Shown: positions 5,869 to 13,821 of the stretch, piece after piece | Layout of the letters: each line of letters starts with the position of its first letter | How positions within the stretch are numbered: position 1 is the stretch's first letter | NCBI GenBank assembly: GCA_964626505.1 | Contig: CAZVFR010000022.1 | Span: 1 to 20,765 of the forward strand | Source: CAZUGA01 sp964626505 | GTDB taxonomy: Bacteria > Pseudomonadota > Gammaproteobacteria > Methylococcales > UBA1147 | DNA: 20,765 nucleotides | Direction: 5' to 3' | Program-made: the position numbers and the translations under genes | The notes under the pieces: model-generated | Database searches by the model: none | What the model saw: only the letters and a program-made list of their open reading frames with translations | Told to the model about the DNA's origin: nothing

Positions 5869-7851
5869 ATGTCAAATACACAATTTAAAGAACAGTTAAA
5901 GGTCTATGCGCAATGGCGAGAAGAAAAAGCTCATGCCATTGAAAAATATCAGGCTTGGTTGAATCGGTATCAGCTTAGTGAGCCCGCGGTTAGTGAAACC
6001 ATATTGAATATATTGTCCGGCTTGAGATCGGACAAAATTACATTGGCGTTCGCAGCGGAATTTTCTCGGGGTAAAACTGAGTTGATCAACGCCATGTTTT
6101 TTTCCGAGACCGGTATACGATTATTGCCGTCTACACCGGGCCGCACCACGATGTGTCCAACGGAAATTCTTTATGACGCCGACGGTGGCAGTTATATCCG
6201 ATTGTTGTCAATTGAAAGTCGCCTAGAGGAACTGTCGATCGCTGAATATAAGGATCGTCCCAGAAGTTGGATGCAAATCGACCTCGATCCCGACTCCCCC
6301 ATGCAAATGCAGGAAGCCTTTCAAGAACTTATCGCTGTCAAGCGGGTAAGTTTGGAGGACGCAAAGCGTTTGGGCTTATACCATGAGGAGATGAATGCAG
6401 GGGAAACCGAGGCGCCGGAAACCGTGGAGATTCCTTGTTGGCGTCATGCTTTGATCAGTTTCCCACATCCCTTGCTTAAGGAAGGCTTGGTTATCTTAGA
6501 TACTCCGGGCCTGAATGCTTTGGGAACCGAGCCGGAATTGACTCTAAATATGTTACCCAGCGCACAGGCCGTGATTTTTGTTTTGGCTGCCGATACTGGG
6601 GTGACCAAAAGCGACTTGGATATGTGGCGTAACCACGTGCGTGGCACAAGGCAAGGCCACAAATCCGGATTGGCCGTCGTTATGAACAAAATCGACGCTT
6701 TGTGGGACGATCTTGCCGGCGATGAAGGCGTTGAGAAATCGATTCAGTCCCAAATTAAGGCCACAGCGTCGATCCTTGAGGTGGACCCAAAGGTAATTTT
6801 TCCAGTGTCAGCCAAGCAGGCGTTGTTGGCCAAGGTCAAGTCGGACGATGCATTATTCAACAAAAGTCGCTTGGAACCTTTAGAGCGTTACCTTTCGGAA
6901 CAGGTGCTCAGCGAACGTCAGGCGCTTCTAACCCATTCTGTATCCAAAGGGATTGGACGCATGGTTGAGGAGTCCACGAGAACAGTTTCGAGTCGAATCG
7001 CGGATTTGTGCGATCAAGTTGATAAGATGAGTCAAGTGGGTGGAGAAAATAGAGAAATGACCCTGCAATTGATGACCGAAGCGCGGGACGACCAAAGTCG
7101 TTATCTCACCAACGTAGAGAACTTTCAGGCGAGCCGTCGTGTATTCTCCGTACAGGCGCGTTTACTGGTCGAGGCTTTAGCTCCAGCAAAAGCGAATGAA
7201 ATCGTCAGGCGAACCAAACAACAAATGGCAGGAAGCTTGACAACGTTCGGCATGAAAAATTCCATGAAGAGTGTATTTCAAGAGTTGGGGGATTTCTTCG
7301 ATGACGCCGTAGACACGACTCAGGAAACCCGCAGATTAGTCAAGGCTATTTATAAGAAATTTCAGGAAGAATACGGCTTTGAAACTGTCGAACCGCAGAT
7401 GTTTTCGGTAAAAAAATATCAAATTGAGCTACAGCGACTATTCGATGAAGGCGAAGCGTTCAGAAACAGTGCGTCTTCGACATTGATGGAGCAAGGTCTG
7501 GTCGTGCAAAAGCTGTACTCATCGATAATTGCGCAGTCACAGGATGTTTTTAACAGCGCGCACAAAGAAGCGTCAACCTGGTGTGCAGTAGTTCTGAGTC
7601 CGTTATTGCGACAAATCAAAGATCATAAGAAATCGATCGAGAATCGTCTCGATATGCTGCGCAAAATTAATTCTTCCAAAGAGTCATTGGAGAGTAATAT
7701 TGCGAAATTGGAAGCTGAACTGGCACCGCTGAATGAACAGTATGACGAATTAATCGAAATACGCGATGCGATGCAACTGGATGTTATGGATGATGCAGAT
7801 AACGAACTAATTGATGATTTGCCGTTCAAACAGGCGGTAGCTTCCACTTAG
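5869..7851 (+). CDS. bacterial dynamin-like GTPase
   Basis: 660 residues. GTPase motifs in order: G1 EFSRGKTE (64-71), a Thr-rich G2/switch I 'GRTTMCPTE' (91-99), G3 DTPG (211-214), G4 NKID (273-276), with 'AQAVIFVLAADTGVTKSDLDMW' between G3 and G4 as in dynamin superfamily proteins. A short helical region precedes the GTPase domain and a long helical part follows (about 350-660), ending in a coiled coil near 595-640 and an acidic tail. No transmembrane helix is evident, so membrane or DNA-associated binding would be peripheral. Roles known in the superfamily include membrane remodelling and repair and, for E. coli CrfC, clamp-linked chromosome positioning; which applies is unknown. Many bacterial dynamins occur as adjacent pairs; this one is alone. 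Its TAG stop lies in the end of a palindromic repeat. Confidence 0.88.
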   Translation: MSNTQFKEQLKVYAQWREEKAHAIEKYQAWLNRYQLSEPAVSETILNILSGLRSDKITLAFAAEFSRGKTELINAMFFSETGIRLLPSTPGRTTMCPTEILYDADGGSYIRLLSIESRLEELSIAEYKDRPRSWMQIDLDPDSPMQMQEAFQELIAVKRVSLEDAKRLGLYHEEMNAGETEAPETVEIPCWRHALISFPHPLLKEGLVILDTPGLNALGTEPELTLNMLPSAQAVIFVLAADTGVTKSDLDMWRNHVRGTRQGHKSGLAVVMNKIDALWDDLAGDEGVEKSIQSQIKATASILEVDPKVIFPVSAKQALLAKVKSDDALFNKSRLEPLERYLSEQVLSERQALLTHSVSKGIGRMVEESTRTVSSRIADLCDQVDKMSQVGGENREMTLQLMTEARDDQSRYLTNVENFQASRRVFSVQARLLVEALAPAKANEIVRRTKQQMAGSLTTFGMKNSMKSVFQELGDFFDDAVDTTQETRRLVKAIYKKFQEEYGFETVEPQMFSVKKYQIELQRLFDEGEAFRNSASSTLMEQGLVVQKLYSSIIAQSQDVFNSAHKEASTWCAVVLSPLLRQIKDHKKSIENRLDMLRKINSSKESLESNIAKLEAELAPLNEQYDELIEIRDAMQLDVMDDADNELIDDLPFKQAVAST

Positions 7852-7991
7852 CCCGGATTTCTTACGCGTTTGTTCTTACAAGGAATTTCTTCTCTCGGAA
7901 AGACTATCCTTATTCCGCTCGGTCAGAAAACCCCTTGTGAGAACAAATTCCTGCGCGATCATCTTGCCCTCTGGTGAGGAATGCGGACTAG
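7848..7991. repeat. double palindromic intergenic repeat (two inverted copies)
   Basis: Fills the whole gap between two convergent genes. The right half (about 7909-7991, forward) aligns over about 80 bases with the copy at 9774-9863, with identical TATTCCGCTCGG (7911-7922 versus 9782-9793) and shared CAGAAAA, CCTTGT, CCTGCG and ATCTT blocks. The left half (about 7849-7907) is a shortened copy in the opposite orientation: TTTGTTCTTACAAGG (7869-7883) is nearly the reverse complement of CCTTGTGAGAACAAA (7933-7947). The outer ends, TAGCCCGGATTTCTTAC and the complement of GTGAGGAATGCGGACTA, match in 13 of 17 positions. The TAG stops of the dynamin gene and of trmB both lie in these ends. A REP/BIME-like or MITE-like family is likely; no transposase is present. 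Confidence 0.75.
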
Positions 7992-8671
7992 ACTCGTTCG
8001 AAGATCAGGTCCCGGATCGTATGCCCTAAGTATATTCCTCGCTTCTCGAATTTGGTCAAACCACGTTTGGGGGGGCTATCGATAAATTTTGCATTGCCCG
8101 CACAATTTTTTAGCTGTGCGCACGTGTTAAGTGCATTTAACATATACTCGGCGTAGTTTTCCCAATCGGTGACAGCGTGAAAATGTCCCCCAGGGCGTAG
8201 TTTTCGAGCGATAAGCGCGGCAAAATCAGGTGTTACCAAGCGTCGCTTGTGGTGTCGTTTTTTCGGCCACGGATCAGGGAAAAATAATTGCACGCGGTCA
8301 ATGCATGCATCGGGAATGTTTCGTTTCAATATCACTATAGCATCAGCACAGTATACCCGCACATTTTCTAAGTTTCGCTGCTGTAATTGTGCGAGCAGAC
8401 ATCCCACACCCGGTCGGTGTACCTCGATGCCGACGTAGTTATTCTCCGGATACAGTTCCGCCGTCTCGGTGAGGTTGTTTCCATTCCCAAAGCCTATATC
8501 AATGATTAATGGGCCATTGTTTGCGAAGATGTTGTGGGCAGATAATTGAACGTTTTCGTCTAAACCAAAGGTATTCCACAGTGTATCCAGAGCATTTCGT
8601 TGTGCTGGAGTAATACGTCCCTGACGCCGGGAAAAACTGCGGATATGGATGTTTTCGTTAGCTGTCGTCAC
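7988..8671 (-). CDS. trmB: tRNA (guanine-N7-)-methyltransferase
   Basis: 227 residues from a GTG start. TrmB methylates G46 in the variable loop of tRNAs using SAM. The N-terminal 'IRSFSRRQGRITPAQ' is characteristic, followed by SAM motif I IDIGFGNGNNL (57-67), 'YVGIEVHRPGVG' (79-90), an acidic CAD (108-110), and the hallmark FFPDPWPKKRHHKRR (130-144) with the catalytic Asp. 'AVTDWENYAEYML' and the C-terminal 'TKFEKRG' complete the family pattern. No Shine-Dalgarno is visible before the GTG, but the start keeps the conserved N-terminus at the expected place. The gene follows thiSG by 84 bases, the same order as in pseudomonads, suggesting an old operon. The stop codon lies in the repeat. Confidence 0.96.
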   Translation of the reverse strand: MTTANENIHIRSFSRRQGRITPAQRNALDTLWNTFGLDENVQLSAHNIFANNGPLIIDIGFGNGNNLTETAELYPENNYVGIEVHRPGVGCLLAQLQQRNLENVRVYCADAIVILKRNIPDACIDRVQLFFPDPWPKKRHHKRRLVTPDFAALIARKLRPGGHFHAVTDWENYAEYMLNALNTCAQLKNCAGNAKFIDSPPKRGLTKFEKRGIYLGHTIRDLIFERV

Positions 8672-8755
8672 TTGAGGAGGTGCTATTCAGGTAGAACTAA
8701 GCAAGGATAGCTGAGCGCATTTGCCTTTATGTCGTTGTGATCTACAGGCCCTATG

Positions 8756-9736
8756 CTATAGAAATATGCCGTCGATGGGTGAAGATGCGGAAGCGAAACG
8801 TTTTCGGGGTATGCGTCCGGCACGAAAAGCTTCGCGGCCGGCTTCGATGGCTTTTTTCATTGCGGATGCCATCAAAATCGGCTTTTGTGCCGCGGCAATC
8901 GCGGTATTCATAAGCACTCCGTCACATCCCAATTCCATTGCAACCGCGGCATCGGATGCGGTTCCAACGCCTGCGTCGACAATAATTGGAACCTTCGCGT
9001 TTTCGATTATCGTTAGAAGATTGTACGGATTGCAAATACCAAGTCCCGAGCCGATTGGTGCGGCCAGTGGCATTACAGCAACACAACCGGCATGTTCCAA
9101 TTCTTTGGCAACGATAGGGTCGTCATTGGTGTATACCATTACATCGAAGCCATCATCGATCAAAATCTTGCTGGCCTCTATAGTTTGAACCACGTCAGGA
9201 AAAAGCGTTTTTTCGTCGGCCAATACTTCCAGTTTAACGAGTGACTGGCCATTGAGTAATTCTCTGGCTAGTCGACAGGTTCTGATTGCATCCGTCGCAT
9301 TAAAACAACCTGCGGTATTAGGAAGTATGGTGTATTTTTCCGGAGAAATTACGTCGAGTAAATTCTCCTCGTCGGGATTTTGTCCGATGTTGGTTCTGCG
9401 GACCGCTACCGTAACTATTTCTGTACCGCTGGCCTCGATCGATTGCCGAGTTTCGTCCAAGCTGGCGTATTTACCGGTACCGACAAGGAGGCGGGAATTA
9501 AAGGTCTTGTCACCAACAATTAACGGATCAGAGTTTTGGCCTCCACCGATTGCGCGCACGATTTCAACTTTGTCACCGGAATTAAGGATGTGATTATCGA
9601 ACTTGCCGCGTGGAAGTATCTCACGGTTTAATTCTATGGCAATGCGTTTATTTGCAAGGTTTAGGTCTTCTATGAGCTGGGCTACGGTGCTATTGGCGGG
9701 TATCGCATGTGTTTCACCGTTTAGAATAACGTTCAT
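8756..9736 (-). CDS. thiSG: ThiS-ThiG fusion: sulfur carrier protein / thiazole synthase
   Basis: 326 residues. Residues 1-66 are a full ThiS ubiquitin-like domain ending in AIGGG (62-66). Residues 67-326 are a full ThiG TIM barrel: 'SRLLVGTGKY', 'VRRTNIGQNP', Schiff-base lysine K168 in 'LVKLEVLADEKTLFP', 'PIGSGLGICNPYNL', 'VDAGVGTASDAA', and the C-terminal 'ASASSPIDG'. No stop separates them: codon 67 is CAA (9536-9538), where a stand-alone thiS would stop. In the normal pathway ThiF and a sulfurtransferase load the free C-terminal Gly of ThiS as thiocarboxylate, which ThiG uses with deoxyxylulose phosphate and dehydroglycine or iminoglycine. I place the start at the ATG at 9736, where ThiS homologues begin; an upstream extension to 9817 is repeat sequence. 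No TPP riboswitch is seen upstream. Confidence 0.93.
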   Translation of the reverse strand: MNVILNGETHAIPANSTVAQLIEDLNLANKRIAIELNREILPRGKFDNHILNSGDKVEIVRAIGGGQNSDPLIVGDKTFNSRLLVGTGKYASLDETRQSIEASGTEIVTVAVRRTNIGQNPDEENLLDVISPEKYTILPNTAGCFNATDAIRTCRLARELLNGQSLVKLEVLADEKTLFPDVVQTIEASKILIDDGFDVMVYTNDDPIVAKELEHAGCVAVMPLAAPIGSGLGICNPYNLLTIIENAKVPIIVDAGVGTASDAAVAMELGCDGVLMNTAIAAAQKPILMASAMKKAIEAGREAFRAGRIPRKRFASASSPIDGIFL

Positions 9737-9773
9737 AAGGGATCCAAAGTTGGATTGGTAAAGGGTATGTATT

Positions 9774-9863
9774 CGAGCCCGTATTCCGCTCGGCCAGAAA
9801 ATTCCTTGTAAATACAAGTCCCTGCGTGATTATCTTTCCTTCGGTAAGAAATACGGGTTTAGA
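9774..9863. repeat. palindromic intergenic repeat, single copy
   Basis: Second clear copy of the family, in the gap between aroG and thiSG. Outer ends AGCCCGTATT (9776-9785) and AATACGGGTT (9850-9859) are inverted with one mismatch, and the core CTTGTA-AA-TACAAG (9805-9818) is a perfect hairpin. TATTCCGCTCGG (9782-9793) and CCTGCG (9821-9826) are shared with the copy at 7909-7991. If cotranscribed with aroG-thiSG-trmB it would fold in the mRNA just upstream of thiSG and could affect processing or stability. Confidence 0.7.
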
Positions 9864-9890
9864 TCGACTCAGAATGAAATATCTGCCAGT

Positions 9891-10988
9891 TCAAGGTCTT
9901 GTGATTGTACGACGGTTAGCCATCGCGTCGGCAAGTTGATTTAATATGCTCACCGTGTCAATCCAGTCTATACACGCATCGGTAATACTTTGTCCGTAGG
10001 TCAGTTCTTCTCCTGGGATAACTTTTTGATTGCCTGCTAACAAATGACTTTCGATCATGACTCCAATTATATTGGTGTTGCCCGCGGTCAATTGCTTGGC
10101 GATATCGAGGCTGACCTCCAGCTGTTTTTCGTGTTGCTTACAACTATTCGCATGACTGAAATCCACCATGATAACTGCCGGCAACCCCGCCGCTTTTAAA
10201 GCATCAGATGCTTGTTGAACGCTTTCTGCATTATAGTTTGGTAATTGTCCACCGCGCAGGATCAGATGACAATCTTCGTTACCGCGTGTGGCAAAAATCG
10301 CGGAATGCCCAACTTTGGTCAATGACAGAAAATGGTGCGGTTTTTGAGCGGATCGTATTGCATCGACGGCGACGCCCACCGTTCCATCCGTAGCGTTTTT
10401 GAATCCCACTGGACATGATAGGCCCGATGCCAATTCTCGATGCACCTGACTTTCTGTTGTGCGTGCTCCAATCGCGCCCCAACTGATCAAGTCTGAAACG
10501 TATTGCGGCGTAATTAAGTCCAGATATTCGGTACCGGCCGGTAGCCCCATCGTATTGATATCGATCAGTAATTTACGAGCTAAGTGCAACCCTTTGTTGA
10601 TATTGAAACTTTCGTCCAGGTCCGGGTCATTTATTAAGCCTTTCCAACCTACAATTGTTCTAGGCTTCTCGAAATAAACGCGCATCACGATCAGCAGCTT
10701 ATCCTGTAGCTTTTGGCGGATATCAAACAACCGTTCGGCATATTCGCGTGCGGCGATCGGGTCGTGAATGGAGCAGGGCCCCACAACAACCAACAGACGA
10801 TCATCTTGTCCCGAAAGAATATTTTGAATTTGCTGTCGGCCCTCAAAAGTTGTTCGCGCTGAGGCTTCGGTAATGGGGAGTTCGAGATGAACTTTTTCCG
10901 GCGAAATAACCTCTTTAATATCTGAAATTCGAAGGTCTTCGGTACAGAGTATATGTTTCATCGCCGTGATATTGTTATTTGTGCTCAT
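9891..10988 (-). CDS. aroG: 3-deoxy-7-phosphoheptulonate (DAHP) synthase, class I, AroG-like
   Basis: 365 residues. First step of the shikimate pathway: condenses phosphoenolpyruvate and erythrose 4-phosphate. Family marks: 'RLLVVVGPCSIHDP' with the metal-ligand Cys (C72), 'MRVYFEKPRTIVGWKGLINDP' in outline, 'SWGAIGARTTESQVHRELASGLSCPVGFKN', 'HLILRGG', 'VDFSHANS' with a metal His, and 'MIESHLLAGNQ' with a metal Glu. Compared from memory with the three E. coli isozymes it is nearest the Phe-sensitive AroG (GHSAI, SHANS and ESHL phrases) rather than AroF or AroH, but feedback specificity cannot be settled by eye. The N-terminal extension typical of the regulated forms is present. ATG start; divergent from the broken efflux operon. 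Confidence 0.92.
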   Translation of the reverse strand: MSTNNNITAMKHILCTEDLRISDIKEVISPEKVHLELPITEASARTTFEGRQQIQNILSGQDDRLLVVVGPCSIHDPIAAREYAERLFDIRQKLQDKLLIVMRVYFEKPRTIVGWKGLINDPDLDESFNINKGLHLARKLLIDINTMGLPAGTEYLDLITPQYVSDLISWGAIGARTTESQVHRELASGLSCPVGFKNATDGTVGVAVDAIRSAQKPHHFLSLTKVGHSAIFATRGNEDCHLILRGGQLPNYNAESVQQASDALKAAGLPAVIMVDFSHANSCKQHEKQLEVSLDIAKQLTAGNTNIIGVMIESHLLAGNQKVIPGEELTYGQSITDACIDWIDTVSILNQLADAMANRRTITRP

Positions 10989-11086
10989 ATTCGTAATTTT
11001 CTATCGCCAGTCGCAAGTCGATGTCTACCTATTGGACCCTTTATTTTAACGCTTTTTGAGTCGTGTTGCCTAGGGTGTAATTGTTG

Positions 11087-11190
11087 CTAGGAATATGGCT
11101 TACGCTGGCGCCCATCCTGATCGTAATCAGCGGCGGCGACACGTTGGGCATTGGCCATTGTTATTGATATCGGCTAGATCCGAACTCATA
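11087..11190 (-). pseudogene. possible remnant of an FG-GAP/VCBS-type repeat protein
   Basis: On the minus strand, two adjacent frames each give a calcium-loop-like phrase: 'SDLADINNNGQ' (around 11166-11190) and 'VAAADYDQDGRQ' (around 11105-11140). The spacing from one loop to the next is what FG-GAP or VCBS repeats show, except for a one-base offset that would be a frameshift. Both frames stop soon outside. The piece is too short to be certain and could be coincidence; it lies beside other decayed genes. Confidence 0.2.
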
Positions 11191-11301
11191 CTGTAATCAG
11201 TTGACAAAATCAGCGATACGCTCGAAAAAAATTCCGGCCCGATTATTTATAAAGAGATTGTCTGGTTCAACATAATCAAAGGACAATTTCTGGTTTGCTA
11301 A

Positions 11302-11374
11302 CTGATAACAGCGAGATGCACTCTAAGTCCGTGCAAACAATTTGCACCTGCTGTTATTGTGGTAAAGATAACAG
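11302..11374 (+). promoter_or_regulatory. nested palindrome before the efflux operon (candidate operator)
   Basis: GTGCAAA-CAA-TTTGCAC (11331-11347) is a perfect inverted repeat with 7-base arms. It lies inside a wider pair, ATAACAGC (11305-11312) with GCTGTTAT (11350-11357). GATAACAG appears again in direct orientation at 11367-11374, 25 bases before the first codon of the RND gene. Such symmetry is typical of a TetR- or MarR-type site, but no regulator gene is in the window. The rest of the 411-base gap (10989-11399) shows only a lone TTGACA at 11201 without a matching -10, and the coding remnant described separately. Confidence 0.45.
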
Positions 11375-11399
11375 TTTTAAAAATATAAGATAAAGAAAA

Positions 11400-13787
11400 T
11401 TGAATAGTCTAATCGGCTGGTTTACCCATAATAGCATTGCCGCCAATTTGCTTATGATAGCGATCTTGCTATGGGGAATCTCGTCACTGGATAAGCTCAT
11501 CATTGAAGCTCATCCGCCATCACAATTAGATATTGTTACCGTCAACGTTAGTTATCGGGGCGCAACACCCGCCGAAATCGAGCAAAGTATAGTCGTCCGG
11601 GTCGAGGAAGCAATACAGGATCTCACCGGTATTAAGTCCATGAGTTCTGAATCAACCGAAGGGAGTGGTGCGGTTTCTATTGAAGTTAGGGAAAACCATG
11701 ATCCCCGGGAATTGGCCGATGACATTAAAGCGCGTGTTGATACGATAACAACATTTCCCGAAGACAGCGAGGAGCCCGTAATCGCGGTCGCGGAAAGACA
11801 ATTTGAAGTGATTAGCGTAATCGTTGCGGCGGATATGCCGGAACAAGAATTGCGTAAAGTCGCGGAATGGGTGCGCGACGATATCGCCGGCCTACCCGAT
11901 GTCTCGCAGGTTCAATTGACATCGGTCCGGCCTTACGAAATTGCTGTCGAAATTTCGGAACGAGACCTGCAACGTTATGGCCTGACGTTGGATGACATCG
12001 TCGTGGCTATTAACCATTCTTCGCTAAATATGCCGGCTGGGGTCGTGAAAACCTCGGGTGGTGAAATCTTGCTGCGGACCAAGGGTCAGGCTTATGTCAA
12101 ACAAGATTTTGAAAGTATTTTTTTACGTCCCAGGGAAGATGGCAGCCGACTGAATTTGGGCGATATCGCGACAATTAACGATGGTTTTGAGGAGGAACCA
12201 TTGACGTCTTTTTTTAATCAAAAGCGCAGTATCAAAATCGAAGTATATCGGGTCGGCATGCAAAGTGTTATTGCGATCTCGCAAGCTGTTAGGGATTATA
12301 TTGTCGAGGCCCAAAGCCGAATGCCGCCGGGGGTAGAACTTTTCTATTGGCGGGATCGAGCCAAATCGATCAAACTCCGTTTGGCTACTTTACTGAAAAG
12401 CGCTGCACAAAGCATCGTGTTGATTTTTATTGTGTTAACGATGTTTTTACGGTTATCGATAGCGCTTTGAGTTGCTGTTGGCATTCCCGTGGCGATTGTC
12501 GGCAACACCGGCGGTAGCGACAAACCCCAATCGCATATCGGCCGTGTGATGTTCCAGATCGTGCCGCCGGAAATACAATCATTGAAACTGGGCGGTAGCG
12601 ATCTCGCCCTAGAATGGCGGCAGATGAGCGGCGCAATTCCCGGTACCGAAAAAGTCAATTTCGCCGGCCATCACCGATTTGGTGGTATGCCGTTGGATAT
12701 CGAACTGAAGGGCCATGATTTCAAGGTTTTAACCGAAATAGCGGAACAGACTAAAACCTATCTAGCTGGTTTCCCAGGAGTTTTTGATATTGTTGATAAT
12801 TTCGAAGAAGGCAAAGAAGAAATACAACTGAGTATCAAACCCGAAGCAGAATTATTGGCCATCACCCTGGATGACCTTGCCCGTCAGGTACAACAGGCGT
12901 TTCTGGGTCGCGAAGCTCAGCGTATACAGCGTGGACGTGGCGACGTTCGCATCATTGTGCGTTATCCGGCTGCGGATCGCCAATCGCTGGACAATTTGAA
13001 GAAGATGCGTATTCGCACACCCGCCGGTATGGATGTACCGTTTACTGATGTCGCTGAGGTTTCTATGGGCCGCAGTGCCGCGGTCATCCTCCGTACTGAT
13101 CGTTTCCGCAAGCTCAATGTTAGAGCCGATGTAGACAAAAAGAAAGTACAGCTTGAACGCGTGAAACGCGAACTAAGGACATGGTTGGATGATATTGTCA
13201 GTAATTATCCTGGAGTGCAGTACTCATTCGAGGGTGAGGCCAAAGAACAATCCGAATCCATCGCCAGCGCGTTATCTGGCGCGTTACTGGTTGTTATCGG
13301 TATGTACGCAATGCTGGCAATTCCGCTCCGATCATATTGGCAACCACTTATTATTATGTCGGCGATCCCATTCGGATTGTTAGGTACAGTCCTCGGCCAC
13401 TTGATCATGGACATCAACCTGACCATTAACAGTTTTCTTGGCATGATCGCGCTGACAGGTGTTGTCGTCAATGATAGCCTGGTACTCGTTGATTTTACCA
13501 ATCGTTGCAAACAGACTGGCGGTAGCTTACTCAACGCCGTAACCCATGCTGGTTCTGCGCGTTTCAGGCCTATTATTCTAACCTCACTGACGACCTTCGC
13601 TGGCCTGCTGCCGCTGATGTTTGAGCAAAATATTCAGGCCCAATTTCTCATTCCTATGGCAGTATCATTGGGTTTCGGTGTATTGTTCGGAACCTTTATC
13701 ACATTATTGCTGATTCCAATCAATTTTATGATTCTTGAAGATTTATCTGGTCTTTTTGCAAAATTCCGCCAACACAAGCTGGCATGA
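11400..13787 (+). pseudogene. RND efflux transporter permease, broken by a stop and an internal deletion
   Basis: The first part (11400-12470) is a normal RND N-terminus: first membrane helix, porter domain ('VTVNVSYRGATPAEIEQSI') and second helix 'SIVLIFIVLTMFLRLSIAL', then TGA (12468-12470) exactly where homologues have Trp in 'ALWVAVGIP'. The same frame resumes with VAVGIPVAIVG and then jumps straight to the second porter domain ('SHIGRVMFQIVPPEIQSLKL'), running to the end with 'LLSGALLVV...AIPLRSYWQPL' and 'LTINSFLGMIALTGVVVNDSLVL'. The total is about 795 codons; the family has about 1030-1050, so some 230-250 codons are gone, including helices 3-6 and the proton-relay Asp pair of helix 4. 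The start is TTG. Even read through, it could not pump. The reading frame is kept across both lesions. Confidence 0.92.
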
Positions 13788-13821
13788 GTTTCAGTAAGAT
13801 ACCTTCCGCGCACTCTAAACG

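Noticed and set aside
9737..9817. An N-terminal extension of 27 residues on the ThiS-ThiG protein
   Set aside because: The extension runs through the palindromic repeat and has no family similarity; ThiS homologues start at the ATG at 9736.
9737..9890. A TPP riboswitch before the thiazole gene
   Set aside because: No CTGAGA or ACCTGATCTGGATAATGCCAGCG-like segments are present; the gap is filled by the palindromic repeat.
12489..13787. A separate gene for the second half of the RND permease starting at GTG 12489
   Set aside because: The frame is the same as the first half, the GTG lies inside a conserved helix phrase, and no ribosome site precedes it. It is the continuation of one broken gene.
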